Source: Leuctra nigra
Taxonomy: Eukaryota > Arthropoda > Insecta > Plecoptera > Leuctridae
Assembly (NCBI GenBank): GCA_934045905.1
Contig: OW203771.1
Location: 3,906,001 to 3,970,000, forward strand
DNA length: 64,000 nt
Direction: 5' to 3'
Below the pieces are notes generated by a model. It searched no databases and was not told where the DNA came from. It was given only the letters and a program-made list of their open reading frames with translations. The stretch's first letter is position 1; each line of letters opens with the position of its first letter. Both the position numbers and the translations under genes were made by a program. This document shows, one piece after another, positions 37,101 through 46,350 of the stretch.

Positions 37101-37881
37101 AACTATGATTAAAATATCTTCAGTATCCAGTTGATTCCAGTTGATCCAAATGTGCATACCTCTCATCGCACACACTTCGAAGGCTACGTATGTTAACAAA
37201 TATACTGGTATCAGATGCCAGAAGCATCCTGTACCATACGATGACGGCCATAGACCTGAAACAAAGTATTATTAGTAGATACTGCATGGTGTCCAAGGGA
37301 TCATCAGACGCCCAAATGTGCACGTGTGGTAAAAATGTCATGTCAATCGGTTCAGCTGTCTAGACTGCAGTCCGGATTTAAGCATTCATTTAGATTCAAA
37401 GCAATATCTTTTAGGCAATTTTTTAATACAGTGAATGAATTTTGTACTTGACACTAAATTATCGTCCCCCCAGATCAAGACCACACTTTCTCAAAATACA
37501 TATATTTAATTACCTATATACATGATTGTCCTTTTTAGGACCTACCCTATTTTGGCCAATGATGCAAACTCTTATATTTCATTCCAAGATCAAAGATAAA
37601 AAATCATCGGACCAACCAATCTGAAGATATTTTTTTAAATTTGAACCAATCAACTGATTACAACAAAAATAAGGGTCTGCAAATTTCAGGGATCATGTGT
37701 GTAAAATTTCAGTTCGATCGAAGAAACGGTGCGACCTATACTGTCGTGTTACCACTATCCCTCTGGTAATGAGAACACTTCTGTTGGCTGAAGACTCACC
37801 TAGATAGTGAAGTAGTTGAACGATGTTCTTGAATAGTGTCATGACTGTCTGATGTTCTTTGGTTTCACTCTGATCAGACAT
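31152..37881 (-). CDS. Odorant receptor, 7tm_6 family (OR-B), seven coding exons
   Basis: Coding exons in transcript order: 37881-37800, 37255-36844, 36686-36144, 35789-35690, 34709-34605, 31925-31770, 31205-31152. They join in phase to 483 aa plus TAG. The exon phases are identical to OR-A. The protein starts MSDQSETKEHQ, has seven predicted membrane segments, and carries YDCDWL in exon 6 and VLRKAYSYY in exon 7. The C-terminus is the shortest of the three (ends MLVHCVK). Exon 3 and exon 6 are almost identical to OR-A; exon 5 is mostly different and one codon longer. Intron 5 (2.7 kb) holds a family Y piece with a nested RTE-like element. Likely an Orco-dependent ligand-binding subunit in sensory neurons; ligand unknown. 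The gene lies head to tail with OR-C, 2.1 kb apart, and convergent with OR-A. Confidence 0.93.
31250..31732 (+). mobile_element. Family X fragment in OR-B intron 6
   Basis: The right half of the family is recognisable (AAATTTCAGATCGATCGGTGTAA..GACCTGT, GTCCGTGTCAAAAGAG, TATCTCGCTTCGCTCGCTCA). The left end is lost. Strongly diverged. Confidence 0.65.
31985..32060 (-). repeat. tRNA-derived SINE piece in OR-B intron 5
   Basis: The reverse strand reads GTGAGATGTCCAGGGTTCAAGCCCCGGTTCCCCAGAT, the counterpart of 18720-18762 in OR-A intron 5. It lies at the same distance from exon 6. Confidence 0.7.
32359..34283 (+). mobile_element. RTE-like non-LTR retrotransposon, 5'-truncated or endonuclease-less
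   Basis: Flanked by the 15-bp target-site duplication TTAAGATCCAGTAGG (32344-32358 and 34284-34298). It is 1.9 kb long, with one open frame and a short 3' region containing AATAAAG. No endonuclease domain precedes the reverse transcriptase, so it is probably 5'-truncated on insertion or a derivative mobilised in trans. Confidence 0.85.
32387..34180 (+). CDS. Reverse transcriptase of RTE-like element
   Basis: 597 codons without interruption. Residues 1-60 are unremarkable. An unbroken run of about 25 glutamates encoded by a GAA microsatellite lies at about 62-84. The reverse transcriptase fingers/palm follows, from GKAPGVDKLTAEML (about residue 105) through NYRGISLMS, QYGFRRGRST, DIEKAFDHLPR, GVRQGSVLSP and the catalytic MFADD near residue 325. 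FKYLGS and a C-terminal region with VGRPRDRW complete the domain order seen in RTE-type enzymes. It ends in another glutamate-rich stretch. Apurinic endonuclease is absent. The clade assignment rests on motif style only. It is sense to + and therefore antisense to OR-B. Confidence 0.9.
   Translation: MNLLNSTRNEEDCKEEDINRKVETVIAGGRRARIKVQDDEDDGNEFVNLILDDDDDEEGEEKEEEEEEEEEEEEEEEEEEEEEEENPIMRGEVEIAIKSMKNGKAPGVDKLTAEMLKAAGDLGVDWMFRIVSAAWSQKKVPEDWTKSLISILFKKGNRKDCQNYRGISLMSHAAKIYEKILEMRIRCLLENKLSEEQYGFRRGRSTTDLIFALRMIMENTWEEDNPMYMTFLDIEKAFDHLPREKVWESLRKKGIPKGLISRIQSLYINCMSCVQTSAGNTNWFSVNSGVRQGSVLSPILFVTVMDEMFRTVENGNREDSLTMMFADDVMVWGMNAEEVQTKVDKWKMVTEEFGMSVSRKKSESVIMQRGQKSKKKNMDVVCLGNQEIEINNTFKYLGSTITEDAKIAVEVNRRVQLASKFYQQFRKLLWNEDFPEKIKILLYKLYYVPILTYGAITWSMGWREESMMQAAEMKFLRSIVGVTRMDRLRNSIVRKKLGVESLLFKIGRERLKWYGKMRKMDMKRIPRMAFERTRVIRKRRVGRPRDRWEEQIRGDLMARGVENYEIVEQERWWEDDERWSALVERREEEEEEEEEED
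34434..34545 (+). repeat. tRNA-derived SINE piece in OR-B intron 5
   Basis: ACCGGTCTGGTAGCCAAGTTGGTAGCGCTC ... GAAATCCCGGATTCC resembles tRNA A and B boxes. It is the counterpart of 18505-18600 in OR-A, in the same position just downstream of exon 5 and antisense to the gene. Confidence 0.7.
34710..35689 (-). other. OR-B intron 4
   Basis: AT-rich intron. A SINE 3'-tail fragment (CCGTCGCCATTAGCCTCGCTGCAGATCAGTGCGACGTTAAG) lies at 35368-35416. Two similar stretches at about 34910-35010 and 35440-35560 (ATTATGAGGATTTATG..TTTGACC and AAGGAACAT) suggest an internal duplication. Confidence 0.5.
37256..37799 (-). other. OR-B intron 1 with family Y and X relics
   Basis: Next to exon 2 the reverse strand carries TTTTTACCACACGTGCACATTTGGGCGTCTGATGAT, a family Y relic at the same place as in OR-A. 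A family X fragment (AAGGGTCTGCAAATTTCAGGG...GTTCGATCGAAGAAAC) lies at about 37590-37745. Confidence 0.6.
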
Positions 37882-38045
37882 CCTCGCAGTCAATACGTCT
37901 GCAGATTCACAATGACAGACAGGGTGCAGTGACAGACAGGGTGCAATTACATACAGGGTGCAATTACAGACAGGGTGCAATTACAGATCTTACAGACTAT
38001 TCACGTCAACTCTAGAATGTAAACGTGGCCAAACTGTTTGCTTGA
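37882..38045 (-). promoter_or_regulatory. OR-B proximal promoter with four-copy minisatellite
   Basis: The reverse strand upstream of the ATG reads TTTGGCCACG..TACATTC, GACGTGAATAGTCTGTAAGATCTG, then four copies of about 17 bp (TGCACCCTGT.TGT.A.T) and GACGTATTGACTGCGAGG. OR-A and OR-C have a single forward copy plus an inverted partial copy in the same place. Confidence 0.6.
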
Positions 38046-38560
38046 TGGAAAACAGTATGTACATTATAATATCGCAATTGTCGTCAATAATAATACATTA
38101 TTTATATTACCTAGGTACTACAATAGCACAAGTGTTCTGATTTGAAAGTGAAACTACATCACGCAATAATATCCTTTCATCCTGTTTTTTCGAAAAGACA
38201 TCAAAGATGTTTATCATTACGCATAAGCAACTACAGTATATTCTTCTGGAGGTCATTTGACGTACGAATTTAATACTTGTGACTTTTAAAAAGTATTCCT
38301 CATAAAACCTATATATAACAACTATACTATTTGATTTACCAATATAGGTTTATGAGGGGCAGTTCAATTAATGTCCTATTGATATGGCCTAAGACAGTTG
38401 ATGAAAATAAACTGATGGAGAATAACATACTACTTAATATGCATGGCCTTTAAACAAATATAGTTGCAGATGATATGATACTAGGTATTAAAAGTGTGTA
38501 TTCTTTCAAAACAACATTAAAACAACATCAGGAATAACTGAATAGCATGACATTAAATAG
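38046..38560. other. Intergenic DNA between OR-B and OR-C
   Basis: AT-rich and non-coding. Parts near 38400-38560 may be decayed reverse-transcriptase sequence, but this is not certain. A run of about 20 G follows at 38562-38581. Confidence 0.4.
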
Positions 38561-38581
38561 GGGGGGGGGGGGGGGGGGGGG

Positions 38582-39335
38582 GTTAGTCAAGGAAGTGTTT
38601 GTCACCATTACTATTTGCAATATAAGTATGAGTTTGTTATGGAAATATCAGCAAAACGATGGGGATTAATCCAAGACAATGCTGTTTGCAGATGACATTA
38701 TCCTATGGGATGAGAAAACGGAAAATTAGAAAGGGAAATAGATAAGTGGAATGATGTATCGGCTGAGTTTGGAACGTAGGTCGGGGTGTGAAGAGTTAGG
38801 TTGTAAACTTGTAATTATATTATTAAGTCTATATTCTCAACAGAGCCAGGCTCCACTAGTGAGAATGTAATATAGAGAAGGGAGGAGAGGAAACCCGGTA
38901 CCGGCATGTAGCCTACTCCTGACGAAAGATACCAAGGGGACCAACGGCTTAACGTCCCTTCCGAAGGACGGTGTAACATTCACAGCACAAGCCTCCACAA
39001 CCCGCGCCGTCGAGAGACTGATAACAGGTGGAGGGAGGTCGTCACACTAACCCCCAAACACCCCAGTCTCTCTGGCCCAACGGCAGCAACCTGGCAAGGC
39101 AGAGTTGAATGGTCACCCATCCAATCGCTGACCGCGCTCAATGTTGCTTAACCTCGGTGATCTAACGAGAACCGAGGTATCCAATACACCAGCCGTTGGG
39201 ATCATAATGATGATGAAAGGAAAAAGTAAACGAAATTGTGATATATAAATAAAAGTGAAATAACTGGAGGAAAAGAACGAATTTAAATATTTGGTTCCAA
39301 GGGAAGCAAAATTAGATGAAGAGATAGCGGAGAGT
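38582..39335 (+). pseudogene. Relic of an RTE-like reverse transcriptase, interrupted by a SINE
   Basis: Frame-broken sequence still shows the palm motifs: GTTAGTCAAGGAAGTGTTTGTCACC (compare VRQGSVLSP) at 38582, and AATGCTGTTTGCAGATGACATTATCC (MLFADDII) at about 38680. After the SINE insertion, GAATTTAAATATTTGG (EFKYL) follows at about 39278. These match the order and spacing in the intact copy at 32387-34180. Stops and deletions make it non-functional. Confidence 0.75.
38822..39202 (-). mobile_element. 5S-rRNA-derived SINE (SINE3 type)
   Basis: On the reverse strand, about 39180-39105 reads as the body of 5S rRNA: CGGTTCTCGTTAGATCACCG, AGGTTAAGCAACATTGAGCGC and GGTCAGCGATTGGATGGGTG, including the A-box and C-box regions of the internal pol III promoter. 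About 260 bp of unrelated body follows, ending in an AT-rich tail near 38822. The 5S head is too diverged and too extended to be a working 5S gene. It sits inside the reverse-transcriptase relic. Confidence 0.85.
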
Positions 39336-39339
39336 TCGG

Positions 39340-39944
39340 TAGACGCTGGCCCTTGGGTTAATTGCAGATTCTTTCTACATAGATTGAGAGTTTCATTATT
39401 GTTCGTATATTTTTTAAAATTTATAGTTGGATAATTATGTTGTTAAAGAAATGGCATACCTACAGTGAAATGCATTTTATTTTCAAAGACTTGGCCTATA
39501 GTGACAAATCACTCTGCCAATGGTGACAATCGTCTTCAATTGAAGTGATAAAAGCCAGTGATAAAACCAGTGTTGTAAGTAATCCCTCTGTATCAAATAT
39601 CAATCAATCTAAGGCAACTAATTCCGTAAAGACTTAATAGCCGCTGTAACAATTCGGACAAGTTTATCCGCATATTAGGAGGTGAATATACAGTGAAATA
39701 TATTTTAAATTCAAATATTGTGCTATTCTGACAAATTGAAATATAGATATGCTATAATAATGCTATACTAGGCTACTAAGATACACACAGATCTCACGTG
39801 TAGAGTTCCTACTTCGAACCCAGTGCACGCTTCCTGAACCCAGTTGTGACAGCGAGCAATCGATGAGATCTTAATGAATTGTTTGATTTGAAACACTTGA
39901 CATAAACTTGGTGCATGATCAAGTTAGATAACATTGCGTTTGTT
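39340..39944. other. Sequence downstream of OR-C
   Basis: AT-rich and non-coding. On the reverse strand the first part is expected to hold the OR-C 3' untranslated region. Confidence 0.4.
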
Positions 39945-42900
39945 TTAGAGTTCTAAGCTATGGTCTTCTGTGTTCTTGGTAATGAAATGAATCAGCATTG
40001 TGTAGTAGGAATAAGCCTTCCTCAGAACCTGAAACAGAAGGGCTCAGTTTAACACAGAACCTCTAGTAATGCATACTGTGTTTTTATTATATGGAGGATT
40101 TTATTTAAGTCAATATCTCTTTACGATACTCAATGGGTTTGTCCTGACCCGTAGGTCAGAGGCGTAATTTCAGATCCCCCCCCCCCCCCCCCCCCTACTT
40201 TTTTAGTTGCCTATACTGTAAAATATTAAAAAAATATGTCCATCTTTTTGCGTTCATTTTTTAAATTTACTGGATGACGTATTTTCAATGATTGTAAATC
40301 CAGTTGCGTGGTGTGGATTTTTTTTTAGTATTGGTAGGTAATAATAGATGGTAAAATATCATAACATCAGGTCAGGTTTGGGTCCACATAAATTTTGAAT
40401 TAAAACTACATAATTTAGTACATTTTAACACGATTTAAACACAAATTTAGGTCGGTTTGATTATACAGATTCTTTAAATTTCTTTCATTTTCATTCCTAT
40501 CGATTATCGATATATTAGTTACATGGTATTCATTCAATCCATATTTTCGCCCCCCCCCCCCCCCCCCCCCAGGCCTGACTCGCACACAACTGCGGGGCCT
40601 GCAACATCGAAGTTGCAGGCCCTTCTAAAGATATTCATTTTCATGGGACACGCTATTTTTTTATCAGTTCACGGACGGCTCTCGGTAGAATGGAAAAGGC
40701 ACTTCCAGAGAGAGCAAACGGCGTCCAAGCAGGCCCTTTCGACCTGAGGAATAAGTGAAAGTTCAGTAACTCAATGTCCTTGATAGTATACCCTACCCAT
40801 TCGTTCTTCCTCAACAAGTCGTTCATAAACTTTGTCATTCCCGAGCTTTTTATTCGTAATGTTTGCATCCAGTCACGATTAAGCTTGCACTTGTTCCACA
40901 TGGAAATATCTGGCATGAAGTATTCTCGAAATAAATATCATTATTTACTTGATCATTTATTGCGCCCGTCAAAATTTTGACTTTTTGTGACCGCTTGCCA
41001 TGCAGGTACGAATGGGAAGTGTAACCTCAAGCACATGAGTCCATATAGACTTTCCATTCCCCAAGAATGAGTCTAAGTGTGGACGCCATTTTCCCTCTAC
41101 ACAAGAGATTTCTGTTTCAAACCAGATCGTTCACGGACTAAACGCAAAACAGAAATACATACATTGTCGTAAGTCAACATTGTGACTGGCACAAATCCAG
41201 CAGCTTTGAAGACAAAAGGCTGATTGGATTTCGATATGATGATCCTGATTGACTTCTTGAAGCTCTCAGACGCTTCGAACCAATCACAGTCGTAGGCTGC
41301 TTCCTTGACCAGGTCGCTCTGAAACCAAACCACTTTCATTGGTAAGTGACTGAAGATAAATTACAGTAATTGTGGGAAGATATCCGACCGAACCGGGACT
41401 TGAACCCGGGATCACTAACTTCTCTCAGCCCCGATTTGGCTGTATAAATACATATTATGGTGATCTTAACTCCACTGGACGTATTTCACAAAACTAGGAA
41501 CCTACTCAGTTATTGTTTAATAATACACTACCTGTTTAGAAACGCGGTCGGTGAGCCAGCAAAAGCACAAGAGAATGAGAAATAACCAAAACAAGTCACA
41601 TAGCATAAAGTTCAAGTTTTGGCCACCAAACGACACCTGCAAAATGGGAACATTTTTAACACATTTTCAAAAGGATAAACTGCAGTGCTGGTTTATCCCT
41701 TGTCCCTTGTACACACAAACAAAAGTAAAACAGTGTATATGGAGCTCCATCCCGGCAGAATAATGAGATTCCACTCACATAAATGGAACCATGGAAAGTG
41801 CACGAATGAACCATCAACTGAATAATACCTGATCGGTTTTTCCTTTAGAGATTAACATTCTTTTTAATTCCTACTCTGTGATATATTTAATCAGGGATGT
41901 AAACTCACAAAAGTAGAGTAGATCGCAACCAAGACACTTGGTAACAAACAAGCGATAAAAGCAGTGAAGAAAGATGTAGAGGTGATGGCATTAGTTTCAT
42001 TGCAGACCCTGAAACAAAATTGAAATCATCAGCTCAAACTGAAAGAGAGCAATAGCTGTCTCAACCAATTGTCTTTAATGCGTTTGTTTGGCATAATCTC
42101 ACAATAATTCTGGAACCTTAGCACAATGTAACCTGTCAACATAGGCGGGTGCTGGAGAAATCGTAAGAGGGAGGGCAATTATTAATATATTCCTCCCGGG
42201 GGGATGCTATCCCTTCGCATCCCCTCCAGTTCAACCACTGTCTGAGTGTGACCTTCAGCAATTCCCACCTCAGTAGCTCCTGGTGCACCTTGATGCAGTT
42301 GTTGAGACGCCATTGCATCTGGGAATCAAGGTCATCGCCTGGAAATCTGCGCTTGTGGAACTGTGGAACTGAGCGTTGAATCATGTCTTCCAAACTCTTC
42401 TTCGATGCGATCCTTGCAGTGTCATCAGGAGTTGATCCTTGCTTCTCATCCACTTCCTCGTAGACAGCTCCTGGTACTTTGAGCTCAAGGTCTTGTCTAA
42501 TGATCTCTCTCCTCTTGTTTACTCGTACAGGACTGATCTTCTCTCCGAACACAAGGTCAGAGATCCGCTCAGATGCTTCTACTTGTGACGTGTTGCGCAG
42601 AGCGGCTTCACTGTGAGCTCGGATGTTGCGCAGCTGGTACTGCAGGATGCGGAAGTGCACCTCGATGTAGATCAATGTTGTTACGTAGAACACTGCTATT
42701 GATAACTGCACTGGGCATACAAGTGTTCCAACCAGCCCTTGCGCAATGACGGTTATGTGAAGATAAGGAGTTGCTGTCATATCGTATGGATACCAGCCTC
42801 TGAAATAATTCTCAATGCTATTACACATTACGACGATATATTTATTTTATTATACCGGGTGGCCAAAAAAAACGTTCAACGGGCGAGACATCAAGTAAGT

Positions 42901-45900
42901 CACAAATATTTTGAACAGAAACACAGGTATTGTCAAATATAAAATAAAAAGAGTCTGCAATATTTCGTCGATGCGTTCGATCGACTTTGTCAAGCAAGAC
43001 TGACGAGTTCCGTTACCACTGCTGCCTTCGCTGCCTTCTTTTGATTGGGATTCTGCTATAGAAATATATAAGGAAAGTAACGCTAAGAAAAGAAAATTTA
43101 TTGAGTCAGCATTCATTACATGTGTGGACGAAGTTATTAGTCAGTCATCGTGTCATTTTGATGACGTATGGGTGGCTATGCTTCGTCCAGTGGTAAAGTC
43201 TAAATTCAATTCGGTGCGAAAATCGGTTGGGTAGACGGCAGGCCATATATGGTCATGGTATGTCGGCTTCTCGCGTGAGTCATCGGGTCTCATGGTGGGG
43301 GGCTGACGGCAGAGAAGGCAGCAGTGGTAACGGAACTCGTCAGTCTTGCTTGACAAAGTCGATCGAACGCATCGACGAAATATTGCAGACTCTTTTTATT
43401 TTATATTTGACAATACCAGTGTTTCTGTTCAAAATATTTGTGACTTACTAGTTGGTTCCTGGTATATTATCTTCTTCTTTCTTTTATTGGGCGAGACATC
43501 ACTGTGACGAAACTACTGCACATATCGGGCTGATAATTACACCAATAATACCAAACATACTAAGGTATATAATGTGAAAGTTTTAATATCATAACTATTA
43601 TAGGAAAAAAGTTACAGCTGTTCGAATTTCGTTGTCGAAAAATCGATTATACGGAGCTCGAAAATCATGCATTCAAAAAATTTCCAATGTCCGAGACGCT
43701 GTTTACTCAAAACTGCTGACGATATCGAGTTGAATGAAAATTTCGTATGTTATTCCAAATATATTACTATCGATTGTGTAAAAATTTCAAATCATTTGAA
43801 TCAATATAACGAAAGTTATGTTATCTAGAGTTTGCGCTTAAAAAGCAGAATACACCAGAGATAATTTATCAAGTTTTATTTTACATGTTAATGTTAGAAG
43901 TGAAATGATCTCACGTATTTTCTGTTTTTAAGCTCAACTTCAAGATACCATAACTTTTGTTCCACTGATTAAAATGTATTGAAATTTGTATACAATAGAT
44001 AGTCACATGTTGTGAATAATATTTGAAATTTTCAGCCTGATATCATTAGTAGCGTTGAAAATAAAGGTGTCCATGCCATTGGACTTTTTCTAAATGCGCG
44101 CTCTTTGAGCTCTGTATAATCGATTTTTCGACAACCAAATTCGAACAGCTGTAACTTTTTTCCTACAAAATAAATAATTTTGAAACTTTCACACATCAAA
44201 CATTGGTATGTTTGTTATAACATATGAAATTTTTGGACTTATATCTGCAGTATTTTATTCACAGCGGTGCCTCGCCCATTGGACTTTTATTTTGGGCCAC
44301 CCGGTATAAATGGAGAGTATGTACAAGGGAAAATAGTTACATTACAAGTCTGTCATTGTTAAAAATGAGATAGAGTGGTCATCTGGAAGAGGTTTGTATG
44401 AGCTTTCAATTCATTCTCTCGGTCTGACATTTAAACTGTTGCTGTCGATCGTCCTTACCCTATAATATTCATATGCGAGATATACAATTGAAAAAGTTCC
44501 CAATTCTAACAATTTGGGATTTAAACATAATATGTACACTTAACCGCAGTAAAACGGTATTCGAAACGAACGGATTGGGTAATAAATATATTATGGCATC
44601 ATCCTGTGAAGTCTTTGCTGACGAGGCATCAAACTCTAGTAGGTGATCTCAGATTTCATTGATAATAACATGATTGATTGTCAAGGAACCTGACCAGCAG
44701 CCAATCCGTTTCGTTCAAATGCCGTTTCTAGTTGAGCCAAGTGTATTTTCCAGCATGCGACTTCCCATGCGACCCATCCGATGGAGAAGTCGAATGGTTG
44801 GATGATTAACTTATTCAAATTCAACATGAATTGGATATAAACAAAATTATCTTTGAATTTTGTGGTCAAATAACTCTTTCCAACAGACACATGATTGAAT
44901 GAGCCTAAATGCTACGACTGATGATGTTTCTTCTAAACCAAGATAGATCTCGTATATAATATTAATATAATTACTGAATAAACGTTGTTCTCGAATGTAT
45001 CGATCTACCGCTCATGATCACGCTTCCAACTGCGTACGCAACTAGAATACATTTCGGGAGCAACGCCAGAATATCAGTGATTCTCATTGTTTGTTGTACT
45101 CCTGGCTGGTAATCTTCTTGCTTGTCTTGTGACTCGTGAATTCGCTCCAATCTTGCCACAAGAGCCTCTGACTCCTTCATGTGTAACAAGTGGTTCGCGA
45201 TTACGACGATCATCATTGACTCGGCGATTGCTCCGTAAATGTGTAAGATAATATCATCTGTTTTCATATCGTTCCAGTTTAGAAAGAGAGGAAGGCATCG
45301 TATCGCACACACGAAGAATGTTAAGTTCGATAAAATGTATACTGGTATGAGATGCCAGTAACAACCTTTACCATACGATGAAGGCCACAAACCTGAAACA
45401 TTGTGATTGATTAGTAATCAAGCTTAAAAATGTCCAAACCCAAAACAAATTGCAACATTTGGTTTTTTGGTGTCATTCTCTTCAGAAAAAATTCGTCTAC
45501 AGCATATCCAAAATCCGCTAAAATCGGCGCACTGGAGTACTTTTTAATCACCTTTTAAGTTAATTTCCCATGCTATTCCATCTTGCAAAAAAAAAACATT
45601 TTTCATGTAACTCCGATTTTTACGAAACTTGGCAGAATTGTTCACCATCCTAAATGAAACAAATAGCTCTTTGAGCGTTTTTCTCTAAATCTTATCGCTT
45701 GGGAAATATGGACCTCGCAAAACGTCGAAAACTGACTAAAATATGACTTTTCGGTGGGACATATTTCCCAAACGATAAGATTTGGAGAAAAACGCTCAGA
45801 AAGCTTTTTGTGTTCGTTTAGGATGGTGAACAATTCTGCCAAGTTTCGTCAAAATCGGAGTTACATGAAAAAAAGTTTTTTTTACAAGATGAAATTAACA

Positions 45901-46219
45901 TGGGAAATTAACTTAAACAGTGATTAAAAAGTACTTCCGGTTCGCGGATTTTGGCAGATTTTCGATATGTTGTAGAGGGCATTTTTCTGAAGAGAATGAC
46001 ACCAAAAAACCAAAATATGTTGCAATTTGTTTTGGGTAAATCTCTCATTTGACTGGAGTACAGAGTCAAGGGGATGCATTTCTCTGCGAAGGGAGGGGCC
46101 CTTTATCACAGACATTTTATTTCTGCCCTACACTCACCCAGATAGTGGAGTACTTGTACGATTTTCTTAAATAGTGTCATATCTGGCTGATGCACTTTGG
46201 TTTCACTCTGATCAGACAT
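39945..46219 (-). CDS. Odorant receptor, 7tm_6 family (OR-C), seven coding exons
   Basis: Coding exons in transcript order: 46219-46138, 45392-44975, 42799-42269, 42008-41909, 41636-41532, 41318-41163, 40028-39945. They join in phase to 491 aa plus TAA. Same phases as OR-A and OR-B. Starts MSDQSETKVHQPDM; exon 6 carries YDCDWFEASESFKK; exon 7 has VLRKAYSYY and the longest tail (ends EDHSLEL). Exon 3 is four codons shorter than in OR-A because DDVMVSR is replaced by a short FHK segment; the rest of the long intracellular loop is nearly unchanged. Exons 4 and 5, which make membrane segments 5 and 6, differ strongly. Intron 1 contains a 600-bp palindrome, intron 2 a TIR element. Predicted Orco-partner receptor; ligand unknown. 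Confidence 0.93.
40029..41162 (-). other. OR-C intron 6 with two C tracts and an 11-bp hairpin
   Basis: Poly-C runs lie at about 40178-40194 and 40551-40570. A perfect hairpin GGGCCTGCAAC-ATCGAA-GTTGCAGGCCC occupies 40595-40622. An open frame antisense at 40653-40916 has no recognised motif and is not called. Confidence 0.5.
41385..41425 (-). repeat. tRNA-like piece in OR-C intron 5
   Basis: The reverse strand reads GATCCCGGGTTCAAGTCCCGGTTCGG, the counterpart of the pieces near exon 6 in OR-A and OR-B. The second, A-box-containing piece is missing because this intron is only 213 bp. Confidence 0.65.
42853..44306. mobile_element. TIR element with internal foldbacks in OR-C intron 2
   Basis: Ends TACCGGGTGGCC.AAA and TTTGGGCCACCCGGTA are inverted repeats flanked by TA on both sides, as for Tc1/mariner-type insertions. 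Inside are two further palindromes: arms at about 42893-43040 against 43309-43452 (both with GTTCGATCGACTTTGTCAAG or its complement), and arms at about 43610-43690 against 44090-44170 (CAGCTGT..CGAAT...TCGAAAAATCGATTATAC). GGGCGAGACATCA lies at about 42871 and 43480, with its complement near the right end. No transposase frame is present. Confidence 0.85.
44640..44890. repeat. Dispersed repeat in OR-C intron 2
   Basis: GTAGGTGATCTCAGATTTCATTGATAATAACA.GATTG.TTG..AAGGAACCTGACCAGCAGCCAATCCGTTTC matches 55550-55680 and, inverted and partial, 9130-9290. The antisense open frame here is part of the repeat and not a gene. Confidence 0.6.
45438..46037. repeat. 600-bp palindrome (foldback) in OR-C intron 1
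   Basis: ACCCAAAACAAATTGCAACA at the left is mirrored by TGTTGCAATTTGTTTTGGGT at the right. Pairing continues inward with few mismatches (GGTGTCATTCTCTTCAGAAAAA, CATGTAACTCCGATTTT, GCCAAGTTTCGT and complements) to a centre near 45735. Arms are about 290 bp each. The transcript of this intron could form a long hairpin. Confidence 0.9.
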
Positions 46220-46350
46220 CCTCGCAGTCAATACGTCCCCAGTTTCACAATGACAGAGTTGCACCCTGCCAATGACAGACAGGGTGCAATGACAGATCTT
46301 ACAGACTAACACGTCGACACAGTAATGTAATCGTGGCCGGAGTGTTTGCT
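46220..46350 (-). promoter_or_regulatory. OR-C proximal promoter and leader
   Basis: The reverse strand reads CCGGCCACGATTACATTACTGTGTCGACGTG, AAGATCTGTCATTGCACCCTGTCTGTCATTGGCAGGGTGCAACTCTG, then GGGGACGTATTGACTGCGAGG before the ATG. Almost identical to the OR-A leader, including the inverted TTGCACCCTG/CAGGGTGCAA pair. Confidence 0.6.

Noticed and set aside
39105..39180. A functional 5S rRNA gene
   Set aside because: The 5S-like part is diverged, fused to a 260-bp unrelated body, and inserted in a reverse-transcriptase relic.
40653..40916. 87-codon antisense frame in OR-C intron 6
   Set aside because: No motif, no conservation in paralogous introns, next to low-complexity C tracts.
44681..44890. 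69-codon antisense frame as an extra receptor exon
   Set aside because: Its DNA matches a dispersed repeat at 55550-55680 and 9130-9290, and the exon set of OR-C is already complete.
12145..46219. One of the three receptors being the co-receptor Orco
   Set aside because: The long loop is similar in length, but the conserved Orco loop and C-terminal sequence are absent and the genes are recent paralogs of one another.
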